Assembly: GCF_014650875.1 (NCBI RefSeq)
Contig: NZ_BMVU01000015.1
Location: 90,378 to 154,377 of the forward strand
Length of the DNA: 64,000 bases
Source of the DNA: Streptomyces minutiscleroticus
GTDB taxonomy: Bacteria; Actinomycetota; Actinomycetes; Streptomycetales; Streptomycetaceae
Reading direction: 5' to 3'
Part shown: positions 42,295 through 50,327 of the stretch, piece after piece
Layout: every line of letters begins with the position of its first letter
How positions within the stretch are numbered: the first letter of the stretch is position 1
Position numbers and translations under genes: made by a program
Notes under the pieces: generated by a model
What the model was told of the DNA's origin: nothing
Database searches by the model: none
What the model saw: only the letters and a program-made list of their open reading frames with translations

Positions 42295-42720
42295 ATGAGC
42301 GATCTCCGCATCCGGGCCGCGCTGCCCGGCGACCTCGACACCGTGCTGGCCTTCTGGAAGGACGCGGCCGAGGGCACGAGCATCAGCGACGACCGCGACG
42401 GCGTGGCACGCCTGGTGGCCCGCGACCCCGAAGCGCTGCTCCTCGCGGAGCTGGACGGGGAGCTGGTGGGCACGGTGATCGCGGGCTTCGACGGCTGGCG
42501 CTGCCACCTCTACCGGCTCGCGGTGCACCCCGGACGGCGGCGCCGGGGCGTCGGCTCGGCGCTCCTGGCCGCCGCGGAGGAGCGGTTCGTCCGGCTGGGC
42601 GGACGGCGCGGCGACGCGATGGTGCTGCGGCGGAACGAAACCGCGCACCATGCCTGGCGGGCGGCTGGGTACTCGCCCGAGGAAGAGTGGCGGCGATGGG
42701 TGAAGCCGCTCGGGAGCTGA
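42295..42720 (+). CDS. GNAT-family N-acetyltransferase
   Basis: The 141-residue protein has the GNAT acetyl-CoA motif A: LYRLAVHPGRRRRGVGSALLAAAEE (R/Q-x-x-G-x-G/A). It opens with MSDLRIRAALPGDLDTVLAFWKDA and includes ALLLAELDGELVGTVIAGFDGW. The C-terminal YSPEEEWRRWVKPL is typical. There is no clear ribosome site before ATG 42295. The substrate is unknown. It stands alone between the toxin-antitoxin pair and the CNNM genes. Confidence 0.88.
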   Translation: MSDLRIRAALPGDLDTVLAFWKDAAEGTSISDDRDGVARLVARDPEALLLAELDGELVGTVIAGFDGWRCHLYRLAVHPGRRRRGVGSALLAAAEERFVRLGGRRGDAMVLRRNETAHHAWRAAGYSPEEEWRRWVKPLGS

Positions 42721-42776
42721 GGCCGCGCACGCGGGTCCGTCCGGCGCACCCATGGCCGCTTTACCGACCCTTTACC

Positions 42777-42929
42777 ATGGGAAAGATCGATCGATTCTTC
42801 CCCCGAAAGGTGCGTGAGCGTCCGCCCATGGGCGAGCCTCCCAGTTACCGGCGGCGCGGTGTGCCGCGTCTCCCCCGCCGTGCCGACGTCCCGTCCCCGA
42901 CCGATCATGGGACGGAGGTGACCCGATGA
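42777..42929 (+). CDS. Possible 50-codon leader ORF of the CNNM operon
   Basis: An ATG at 42777 opens a 50-residue frame (MGKIDRFFPRKVRERPPMGE, continuing Arg/Pro-rich) whose TGA overlaps the CNNM ATG as ATGA. The product has ten prolines and many arginines and no membrane segment. No ribosome site precedes it; TACCGA about 10 bases upstream could allow leaderless translation. Its first codons lie in a 24-bp imperfect palindrome (42779-42802, 10 of 12 pairs). It could be a regulatory leader peptide or chance. Confidence 0.4.
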   Translation: MGKIDRFFPRKVRERPPMGEPPSYRRRGVPRLPRRADVPSPTDHGTEVTR

Positions 42930-44281
42930 CCGAAGTGCTCCTGCTCGCGGTGGCGGTGCTGCTGTCGCTGGCGTGCGGTGCGTTCGTCGCCGCGGAGTTC
43001 TCGCTGACCACGGTCGAGCGCAGCGAGCTGGAACAGGCGGCCGAGCGTGGCGAACGCGGCGCGGCCGGCGCCCTGAAAGCCGTACGGAACCTGACCTTCC
43101 AGCTCTCCGGCGCCCAGCTCGGCATCACGGTCACCAACCTGGTGGTCGGCATGCTCTCCGAAGCGTCCATCGCGAAGCTGATCGCGGGCCCGCTGGAGGC
43201 GGTCGGCGTCCCGCGCTCGGCGTCCGGCTCCATCGCCCTGGTCATCGGCACCGCCCTGTCGACCGTCTTCCTGATGGTGGTCGGCGAGCTGGTGCCCAAG
43301 AACTGGGCGATCTCCTCGCCGCTGGCGGTGGCCAAGCGGGTGGCGACGCCGCAGCGCTGGTTCAGCGCCGCCTTCCGCCCCTTCATCACCCAGCTCAACA
43401 ACACCGCGAACCGTGTCGTGCGCCTCTTCGGCCTCGAACCGGCCGAGGAGCTGGCGTCCGCGCGCGGCCCGCAGGAGCTGGTCGCCCTCGCCCGGCACTC
43501 CGCCAAGGAGGGCGCGCTGGAACCGGACACCGCCGAGCTCTTCGTGCGCACCCTCAACCTCGCGGACCTCACCGCGGAGAACGTGATGACCCCGCGCGTC
43601 CAGGTCATGGCCCTCGACGCGCAGGCGACCTGCGAGGACGTGGCGAACGCGACCCGGGCGACCGGGCTGTCCCGCTTCCCCGTCCACCGCGGCGGCCTCG
43701 ACACGGTCGTCGGCGTCGCGCACATCAAGGACGTACTGGCCGTCCCTGCCGAGCAGCGGGCGCGCCAGAGCGTGGAGAAGGTGATGCGCGAGCCGCTCTT
43801 CGTGCCCGAGTCGCTGACCGTGGACCGGCTCCTGGACCGGCTGTCCGGCAAGAGCACGATGGCCGTCGTCATCGACGAGTACGGCGGCACCGCGGGCGTC
43901 GCCACCATCGAGGACATCGTCGAGGAGGTCGTCGGCGAGGTCCGCGACGAGCACGACCCGCACGAGACGTCCGACCTCGCGCCGGCCGGCACGGACGACG
44001 AGGGCCGGACCCTGTACTCGGCCGACGGCGCCGCCCGCATGGACCAGCTCGCCCGGGTGGGGCTGCGCGCCCCCGAGGGGCCGTACGAGACGCTGGCCGG
44101 ACTGATCGCCACGGAGCTCGGCCGCATCCCCGCGGTCGGCGACACGGTCGAGGTCGCCGGGTGGCGGCTGGACGTCGTCGACGCCGCGGGGCGGCGGGCC
44201 GCGCGGGTCCTGATGCACGGTCCCGACGACACGGCCGCGTCCGCGGCCGCCGCGCAGCACACCGGGGAGGGCCGGTCATGA
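42926..44281 (+). CDS. CNNM/CorC-family membrane protein with CBS and CorC_HlyC domains
   Basis: The 451-residue protein has an N-terminal DUF21/CNNM membrane region (three to four helices; AEFSLTTVERSELEQ, SGAQLGITVTNLVVG, VGELVPKNWAISSP), a CBS pair (ENVMTPRVQVMAL to STMAVVIDEYGGTAGVATIEDIVEEVVGE) and a CorC_HlyC transporter-associated domain. The family is linked to magnesium or cobalt resistance and efflux; the old hemolysin name is not informative. GGAGGTGA precedes the ATG. It is coupled by ATGA overlap to a second, shorter paralogue. Confidence 0.94.
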   Translation: MTEVLLLAVAVLLSLACGAFVAAEFSLTTVERSELEQAAERGERGAAGALKAVRNLTFQLSGAQLGITVTNLVVGMLSEASIAKLIAGPLEAVGVPRSASGSIALVIGTALSTVFLMVVGELVPKNWAISSPLAVAKRVATPQRWFSAAFRPFITQLNNTANRVVRLFGLEPAEELASARGPQELVALARHSAKEGALEPDTAELFVRTLNLADLTAENVMTPRVQVMALDAQATCEDVANATRATGLSRFPVHRGGLDTVVGVAHIKDVLAVPAEQRARQSVEKVMREPLFVPESLTVDRLLDRLSGKSTMAVVIDEYGGTAGVATIEDIVEEVVGEVRDEHDPHETSDLAPAGTDDEGRTLYSADGAARMDQLARVGLRAPEGPYETLAGLIATELGRIPAVGDTVEVAGWRLDVVDAAGRRAARVLMHGPDDTAASAAAAQHTGEGRS

Positions 44282-45300
44282 CCGTCGTACAACTGCTGAT
44301 CGGCCTGGCGACCCTGGTCGTCAACGCCTTCTTCGTGGGCGCCGAGTTCGCCCTCATCTCCGTGCGCCGCAGCCAGGTCGAGCAGTACGTCGAGGGCGAC
44401 CCGGACAAGGCCCGGCGGGCGCGCAGCGTGCTGTGGGGCCTGGAGCACGTGTCGGCGCTGATGGCGGCCGCGCAGCTCGGCATCACCCTGTGCACGCTGG
44501 TGCTCGGCGTGGTCGCGGAGCCCGCGATCGCGCACCTGCTGGAGCCGCTCTTCCACGCCGTGGGCGTACCGGACGGCGCCGGTCACGCCGTCTCCTTCGT
44601 GATCGCGCTGACCCTGGCGACGTATCTGCACATGCTGCTCGGCGAGATGGTGCCGAAGAACATCGCGCTCGCCGAGCCGGTGCGCAGCGCGCTGCTGCTC
44701 GGACCGCCGCTGGTGGCGCTCTCCCGGGCGCTGCGGCCGGTGATCTTCACCGTCAACACCTTCGCCAACACCCTGCTCAAGCTGTTGCGGGTGGAGGCCA
44801 AGGACGAGGTGGCCGCGACCTTCTCGGACGCCGAGCTGGCCCGCCTCGTGCAGGACTCCGGCGAGGCGGGGCTCATCGACGACCGCGCCCAGGAGCGGCT
44901 GCACGACGCGCTGGAGCTGGGGCGCCGCCCGGTGCGCGACGTGGTGCTCCCGCTGGAGCGCGTCGTCTACGCGCACGTGGGCGTGACGCCCGAGCGGCTG
45001 GAGGCCCTGGCGGCGCAGTCCGGCTTCTCGCGGTTCCCCGTGGTGGACAGCGGGCGGCGCATCGTCGGCTACCTGCACGTCAAGGACGCCCTCGACGCGA
45101 TGCCGCGGGACCTGCCCTTCCAGGTGCGGGACATGCGGTCCATCGCCCGGGTGCGGGAGAGCACGCCGCTGGACGACGTCCTGACCTCGATGCGCCGCAG
45201 CCGGACGCACCTGGCGGCGGTGATCGGCAAGGACGGGCGGCTCGCGGGCCTGGTGACCATGGAGGACGTGCTGCGGGAGCTGTTCGGGCAGCACGTGTGA
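44278..45300 (+). CDS. CNNM-family membrane protein, shorter paralogue lacking CorC_HlyC
   Basis: The 340-residue partner has the same DUF21 start (FFVGAEFALISVRRSQVEQ, AQLGITLCTLVLGVVAEP, LGEMVPKNIALAEP) and a CBS pair (VRDVVLPLERVVYAHV to AAVIGKDGRLAGLVTMEDVLRELFG), then stops, without the CorC_HlyC domain. Two adjacent CNNM genes of this kind are usual in actinobacteria and may form heteromers. Its ATG overlaps the upstream stop. Confidence 0.94.
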   Translation: MTVVQLLIGLATLVVNAFFVGAEFALISVRRSQVEQYVEGDPDKARRARSVLWGLEHVSALMAAAQLGITLCTLVLGVVAEPAIAHLLEPLFHAVGVPDGAGHAVSFVIALTLATYLHMLLGEMVPKNIALAEPVRSALLLGPPLVALSRALRPVIFTVNTFANTLLKLLRVEAKDEVAATFSDAELARLVQDSGEAGLIDDRAQERLHDALELGRRPVRDVVLPLERVVYAHVGVTPERLEALAAQSGFSRFPVVDSGRRIVGYLHVKDALDAMPRDLPFQVRDMRSIARVRESTPLDDVLTSMRRSRTHLAAVIGKDGRLAGLVTMEDVLRELFGQHV

Positions 45301-45615
45301 GACCGGCCCGCCGGGCGGCCGTGCGCGCATGACCCACGGCCGCCCGGCACGGCGACGACCGACCGCCGGGGCGGCGGGCACGGTGGCGGCAGGACGGGGA
45401 GAGCCGGCAGCAGGCACGGTGACCACGACGGCTGCCGCCCGGCCGACGGGGACTACGGCTGGCGCACGGCACGACGGGGACGACGGCTGCCGCCCGGCGC
45501 GGCGGGTGCGACAGCTGCCGCGCGCGGCGCGGCCAGGGCGGCGGAGGGCTGCCGGGCGGGCGGGAGCGGTCCGACCGGCCGGCGGGTACGCCACCGGGAT
45601 ACCATCGCTGTCGCC
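45301..45615. other. GC-rich non-coding gap with short direct repeats
   Basis: Contains a 19-base perfect direct repeat ACGACGGCTGCCGCCCGGC at 45425-45443 and 45480-45498, and many GGCGGC/CGACGG words. TACCAT at 45600-45605 is a probable -10 for the following gene. No gene seen. Confidence 0.6.
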
Positions 45616-46428
45616 ATGCAGACGAATGCCACATACACCAGTCTTGTCGCGGTCGGCGACTCCTTCACCGAGGGCATGTCGGACCTGCAGCCCGACGGCT
45701 CGTACCGCGGCTGGGCCGATCTCCTCGCCGCCCGGATGGCGGCCCGCACGCCCGGATTCCGGTACGCCAACCTCGCGGTGCGCGGCAAGCTGATCGGGCA
45801 GATCGTCGCGGAGCAGGTCGACGTGGCGGCCGCGATGCGACCGGACGTGATCACGCTGGTCGGCGGCCTCAACGACACGCTGCGGCCCAAGTGCGACATG
45901 GGGCGCGTGCGCGGGCTGCTGGAGGAGGCCGTGGAGAAGCTGGCCCCCTCCTGCGAGCAGCTGGTGCTGATGCGCAGCCCGGGCCGCCGGGGTCCGGTGC
46001 TCGAACGCTTCCGGCCGCGCATGGAGGCGCTGTTCGCCTGCGTCGACGAGCTCGCGGCCCGGCACGGCGCGATCGTGGTCGACCTCTACGGTGCGCCCTC
46101 GCTCGCCGACCCCCGGCTGTGGGACGTGGACCGGCTGCACCTGACGGCCGAGGGGCACCGCCGGGTGGCGGAGGGGGTCTGGCAGGCCCTCGGGTACGAG
46201 CCGGAGGACGCCGACTGGCGCACGCCGATGCCGCCCGCGCCGCCGCTGCGCTGGCTCGCCCGCCGCACCGCCGACGTCCGCTTCGCCCGGCAGCACCTGC
46301 TGCCGTGGATCGGCCGCCGCCTCACCGGCCGCTCCTCCGGCGACGGCCGCCCGGCCAAGCGCCCGGAGCTGCTGCCGTACGAGGTGCCGGGGCTCGGCGA
46401 GGTGCGCGTGCCGACCCCGGAGAAGTAG
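45616..46428 (+). CDS. SGNH/GDSL-family hydrolase
   Basis: The 270-residue esterase-like protein has block I VAVGDSFTEGMSD (nucleophilic Ser), block III GGLNDTL and block V DVDRLHLTAEGH with the catalytic Asp/His. No signal peptide is seen, so it is cytoplasmic. A basic C-terminal 70-residue part (RWLARRTADVRFARQHLLPW) follows the fold. TACCAT ends 10 bases before the ATG, so the start may be leaderless. The stop codon lies in the first copy of a 17-bp tandem repeat. Confidence 0.92.
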   Translation: MQTNATYTSLVAVGDSFTEGMSDLQPDGSYRGWADLLAARMAARTPGFRYANLAVRGKLIGQIVAEQVDVAAAMRPDVITLVGGLNDTLRPKCDMGRVRGLLEEAVEKLAPSCEQLVLMRSPGRRGPVLERFRPRMEALFACVDELAARHGAIVVDLYGAPSLADPRLWDVDRLHLTAEGHRRVAEGVWQALGYEPEDADWRTPMPPAPPLRWLARRTADVRFARQHLLPWIGRRLTGRSSGDGRPAKRPELLPYEVPGLGEVRVPTPEK

Positions 46429-46478
46429 CCGTCCCGGAGAAGCAGCCGTCCCGGAGAAGCAGCCGCCCGGAGAAGCGG
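46417..46478. repeat. 17-bp tandem repeat spanning the SGNH stop codon
   Basis: CCGGAGAAGYAGCCGTC is repeated at 46417-46433, 46434-46450 and 46451-46467 (third copy ends GCC), with a partial fourth copy to 46478. Copy one has TAG (the stop codon); copies two and three have CAG at the same place. The rest of the gap to purB (to 46792) is GC-rich with CTCCCCGTACGGC-like repeats near 46620-46650 and shows no gene. Confidence 0.85.
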
Positions 46479-46792
46479 AGGCCACGCGGCCGGCCGTCCG
46501 GGACCGCTGCCGCACGGAGCCGCGAAGGGACTGCACAGGAGCCGCGCAAGACGCCGCCGTACGGAGCGCGGAGGCGAGGAGCGGGCGGCTCCCGTACGGC
46601 CGCGTGCGGGGTGCGGAAGACCTCCCCGTACGGCCTCCCCGTACGGCCGTGCGGGGCTCGGGAGGGCACTCCCGAGGAACCGTGCCCGCCCCGCGACCTG
46701 CGGCGACGGCGCGGCACCCGGTGTCTCTCGTAGCTTCCCACGAACCACCCGGTGGCGCCGGCCTGCACGAACCGCCAGTAGACTCCGTCCAC

Positions 46793-48232
46793 GTGACTGC
46801 GCCTGCCAAGCCCCGCATCCCGAACGTTCTCGCCGGACGCTACGCCTCCGCCGAGCTGGCCACCCTGTGGTCCCCCGAGCACAAGGTCGAGCTGGAGCGC
46901 CGGCTCTGGCTCGCCGTGCTGCGGGCCCAGAAGGACCTCGGGATCGAGGTGCCGGACACCGCGATCGCCGACTACGAGAACGTCCTGGACCGGGTCGACC
47001 TGGCCTCGATCGCGGAGCGCGAGAAGGTCACGCGGCACGACGTGAAGGCGCGCATCGAGGAGTTCAACGACCTCGCGGGCCACGAGCACGTGCACAAGGG
47101 CATGACCTCCCGCGACCTGACCGAGAACGTCGAGCAGCTGCAGATCCGGCTCTCGCTGGAGCTGGTGCGCGACCGCACGGTCGCCGTCCTGGCCCGGCTC
47201 GGCAGGCTCTCCGGCGAGTACGGCGAGCTGGTCATGGCGGGCCGCTCGCACAACGTCGCCGCGCAGGCCACCACGCTCGGCAAGCGGTTCGCGACCGCCG
47301 CCGACGAGCTGCTCGTCGCGTACCGGCGCGTCGAGGAGCTGCTCGGCCGCTACCCGCTGCGCGGCATCAAGGGCCCGGTGGGCACCGCGCAGGACATGCT
47401 CGACCTGCTCGGCGGCGACGCGGACAGGCTCGCGGAGCTGGAGGGCCGGATCGCCGAGCACCTCGGCTTCGGGCAGGCCTTCACCTCGGTCGGCCAGGTC
47501 TACCCGCGCTCGCTCGACTACGAGGTCGTCACCGCGCTGGTGCAGCTGGCCGCCGCGCCCTCGTCGCTGGCGAAGACGATCCGCCTGATGGCCGGGCACG
47601 AGCTGGTCACCGAGGGCTTCAAGCCGGGCCAGGTCGGCTCCTCGGCGATGCCGCACAAGATGAACACCCGCTCCTGCGAGCGCGTCAACGGCCTCATGGT
47701 GGTCCTGCGCGGCTACGCCTCGATGACCGGCGAGCTGGCGGGCGACCAGTGGAACGAGGGCGACGTCTCCTGCTCGGTGGTGCGCCGGGTCGCCCTGCCC
47801 GACGCGTTCTTCGCGCTCGACGGCCTGCTGGAGACGTTCCTGACGGTGCTCGACGAGTTCGGCGCCTTCCCGGCGGTCGTGGCCCGCGAGCTGGACCGCT
47901 ATCTGCCGTTCCTCGCGACCACCAAGGTCCTCATGGCCTCCGTGCGCGCGGGCGTCGGCCGCGAGGTCGCCCACGAGGCCATCAAGGAGAACGCCGTGGC
48001 CGTCGCGCTCGGCATGCGCGAGCAGGGCGCCGAGCGCAACGATCTCCTCGACCGGCTCGCCGCCGACGAGCGCATCCCGCTGGACCGCGCGGCGCTGGAC
48101 GGGCTGATGGCCGACAAGCTGTCCTTCACGGGCGCCGCGGCCGGCCAGGTCGCCTCCGTCGTCGCCCGGATCGAGGAGATCGTGAAGCAGCACCCGGAGG
48201 CCGCCGGGTACGCGCCGGGGGCGATCCTCTGA
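46793..48232 (+). CDS. purB: Adenylosuccinate lyase
   Basis: Acts twice in purine synthesis, cleaving SAICAR and adenylosuccinate. The 479-residue protein has the family signature SSAMPHKMNTRSCERV, the H-x-H-related GHEHVHKGMTSRDLTEN and RSHNVAAQATTLGKRF blocks. The GTG at 46793 lies 8 bases after TAGACT and has no ribosome site, so the message is probably leaderless. N terminus MTAPAKPRIPNVLAGRYASAE is that of Streptomyces PurB. The stop overlaps a CTG that may start the next gene. Confidence 0.96.
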   Translation: MTAPAKPRIPNVLAGRYASAELATLWSPEHKVELERRLWLAVLRAQKDLGIEVPDTAIADYENVLDRVDLASIAEREKVTRHDVKARIEEFNDLAGHEHVHKGMTSRDLTENVEQLQIRLSLELVRDRTVAVLARLGRLSGEYGELVMAGRSHNVAAQATTLGKRFATAADELLVAYRRVEELLGRYPLRGIKGPVGTAQDMLDLLGGDADRLAELEGRIAEHLGFGQAFTSVGQVYPRSLDYEVVTALVQLAAAPSSLAKTIRLMAGHELVTEGFKPGQVGSSAMPHKMNTRSCERVNGLMVVLRGYASMTGELAGDQWNEGDVSCSVVRRVALPDAFFALDGLLETFLTVLDEFGAFPAVVARELDRYLPFLATTKVLMASVRAGVGREVAHEAIKENAVAVALGMREQGAERNDLLDRLAADERIPLDRAALDGLMADKLSFTGAAAGQVASVVARIEEIVKQHPEAAGYAPGAIL

Positions 48233-48786
48233 ACCGGCTCACCCAGGCCGACCTGGAGGCCGCCCGCGACCGGCTGGTGCCGGACGTCGCCGCGGACGGC
48301 CTCCACGTGCTGTTCTGCGGCATCAACCCGGGACTGATGACGGCCGCGACGGGCCACCACTTCGCCCGGCCGGGCAACCGCTTCTGGCCCGCGCTGCACC
48401 GCTCCGGCTTCACGCCCCGGCTGCTGAAGCCGGCCGAGCAGGACGAGCTGCTCTCGTACGGCCTCGGCATCACGAACGTCGTGGACCGGGCGAGCGCGCG
48501 GGCCGACGAGCTGAGCGCGCAGGAGTACCAGGAGGGCGGCCGGCGGCTGAGCCTGAAGGTGGCGAAGCTGCGTCCGCGCTGGCTGGCGGTGCTGGGCGTG
48601 ACGGCGTACCGCCAGGCCTTCGACGACCGCAGGGCCAAGGTGGGCCCGCAGGAGCGGACGATCGGCGAGACCCGGATCTGGGTGCTGCCCAATCCCAGCG
48701 GCCTGAACGCCCACTGGACGGCCGGGACGATGGCGGAGGAGTTCGCCCTCCTGCGCGAGGCCGCCGGCCTCCCCCGGCTCGGCTAG
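48229..48786 (+). CDS. mug: Uracil/mismatch-DNA glycosylase (Mug/TDG-like), possible CTG start
   Basis: The protein removes uracil or thymine from mismatches. Active-site motif I is FCGINPGLMTAATGHHFARPGNRFWP, and motif II is LPNPSGLNAHWT. Residues upstream of motif I (LTQADLEAARDRLVPDVAADG) match the usual N terminus of Streptomyces Mug proteins. No ATG, GTG or TTG precedes them in frame; CTG at 48229 overlaps the purB stop as CTGA, with GGGGGCG upstream. The alternative is GTG 48277 (169 residues), which would lose the conserved helix. Function sure, start unsure. Confidence 0.88.
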   Translation: MNRLTQADLEAARDRLVPDVAADGLHVLFCGINPGLMTAATGHHFARPGNRFWPALHRSGFTPRLLKPAEQDELLSYGLGITNVVDRASARADELSAQEYQEGGRRLSLKVAKLRPRWLAVLGVTAYRQAFDDRRAKVGPQERTIGETRIWVLPNPSGLNAHWTAGTMAEEFALLREAAGLPRLG

Positions 48787-48900
48787 CCCGCACGCCCCCG
48801 GCTCGGACAGCCCCATCCGGCCCCTGACTCGGCCGGCCCCGCCCCGGCTCCGGCCCGTCGTTCCGCCCCGTCCCGGGTGCCGGGCGGACGGTTTCGGGGC

Positions 48901-49356
48901 TCAGGGCGGGTCGGTCTCCGTGACGAGCGCGACCAGCCGTGGGGCGCGCTCCTCGCCGGGCCGGGTGACGCCGAGGGCGAGCCGGCGGCCGGTGCCGCCG
49001 ACCCGCCACAGCCGCGCGTTCCCGACGTACGCGCTGAAGGACGCCCACGGCTCCGGTATGTGCTCGCCGGGGTCGAAGGAGCGCAGGAGCACCCCGTCCA
49101 GGCCGATCCAGCGCGGCTCGCCCCACCGCGCCGTCAGCCGCTCGGACAGACCGTCCCGCCAGGCCTCGCACTGCTCGGCCGCGTCCTCGTCCGCGCACGC
49201 CCCGCACTCCCCGTACGCCGCGGGGGCGTCGTCGCACGCCAGCTCCACGAGGTGGAAGCCCGCTCCCCCGCCGCCCGCGCCCGGACCGCCGTACTCCCCG
49301 GGGAAGTCGCGGGAGCACAGCGACTCGATGACGGCGATGTGCTGCGCGATGGTCAT
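48901..49356 (-). CDS. Conserved hypothetical protein (151 aa)
   Basis: The 151-residue acidic protein begins MTIAQHIAVIESLCSRDFPGEYGG and has a Cys-containing CGACADED segment, then RWIGLDGVLLRSFDPGEHIPEPWASFSAYVGNARLWRVG and RLVALVTETD. It has no signal peptide or membrane helix. I do not recognise the family with confidence. The ATG at 49356 is chosen because the conserved part starts there. It is convergent with the glycosylase gene. Confidence 0.7.
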   Translation of the reverse strand: MTIAQHIAVIESLCSRDFPGEYGGPGAGGGGAGFHLVELACDDAPAAYGECGACADEDAAEQCEAWRDGLSERLTARWGEPRWIGLDGVLLRSFDPGEHIPEPWASFSAYVGNARLWRVGGTGRRLALGVTRPGEERAPRLVALVTETDPP

Positions 49357-49472
49357 ACGTCCAGTAAAACGCCCGGCACTGACAGGCCGCCGTGCCCGGA
49401 GCCGACCCGGCCGGACCGGCACCGCCGGCAGGTGCGCGTCCAGCCGCCGCCGTGCTGATCTACGCTGGCCGC

Positions 49473-50138
49473 ATGCCGGTCACCGTCCTCCTCGTCGACG
49501 ACGAGCCCCTCGTCCGCGCCGGTCTGCGCGCCGTCCTCGAAGCGCAGGAGGACATCGCGGTCGTCGGGGAGGCGGCCGACGGCGCGTCGGTGATCCCGCT
49601 GGTGCGGCGGCTGCGCCCGGACGTCGTCGCCATGGACGTGCGCATGCCGCTGATGGACGGCATCGAGACCACGCGCGCGGTGCTGCGCACCGTCGACGAC
49701 CCGCCGAGGATCCTGGTCGTGACGACCTTCGAGAACGACGAGTACGTGTACGAGGCGCTGCGCGCGGGCGCGAACGGCTTCCTGCTGAAGCGGGCCCGCC
49801 CGGAGGAGGTCGTGCACGCCGTGCGGCTGGTCGCCGAGGGCGAGTCGCTGCTGTTCCCCGCGTCGGTGCGGCAGTTGGCGGCCGCCTACGGGGACGGCGG
49901 CGGAGGAAGTCCCGCGGCCCGCGCGGCCCTGGAGCGGGCCGCGCTGACCGAGCGGGAGCGCGACGTGCTGCGGCTGATGACCCGGGGCCTGTCGAACGCG
50001 GAGATCGCCGCCCACCTCGTCGTCGGCACCGAGACGGTCAAGTCCCATGTCAGCTCGGTCCTGGCCAAGTTGGGGGCGCGCGACCGCACCCAGGCGGTGA
50101 TCACCGCGTACGAGTCGGGTTTCGTCACTCCGGGCTGA
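49473..50138 (+). CDS. NarL/LuxR-type response regulator (no adjacent kinase)
   Basis: The 221-residue protein has a receiver domain (VLLVDDEPLVRAGLRAVL, phospho-acceptor Asp55 in VAMDVRMPLMDG, Thr in VVTTFENDEY, Lys in FLLKRARPEE) and a LuxR-type C-terminal helix-turn-helix (LTERERDVLRLMTRGLSNAEIAAHLVVGTETVKSHVSSVLAKLG). TACGCT ends 6 bases before ATG 49473 and no ribosome site is seen, so it may be leaderless. No histidine kinase gene flanks it in this window. Confidence 0.93.
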   Translation: MPVTVLLVDDEPLVRAGLRAVLEAQEDIAVVGEAADGASVIPLVRRLRPDVVAMDVRMPLMDGIETTRAVLRTVDDPPRILVVTTFENDEYVYEALRAGANGFLLKRARPEEVVHAVRLVAEGESLLFPASVRQLAAAYGDGGGGSPAARAALERAALTERERDVLRLMTRGLSNAEIAAHLVVGTETVKSHVSSVLAKLGARDRTQAVITAYESGFVTPG

Positions 50139-50327
50139 GGCCGGGTCCACCCTTTCGGACACAGCCGGAGGGACCGGCTCCGGGCCGCGGCGGACGGCGC
50201 GGCCGCGGGCCGGAGCCGGGGCGTGCGGCGGGGAGCGGCGCGCACGGCGCGGGCGCCCGGCTCTCGCCGGTACCCGCCTGGTTGAGTACGATCCGGCCAA
50301 CACGCGCGCGAGCTGGGAGGACGGACG

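Noticed and set aside
42926..45300. Hemolysin genes
   Set aside because: The HlyC/CorC label is historical; the DUF21-CBS layout is of the CNNM ion-transport family.
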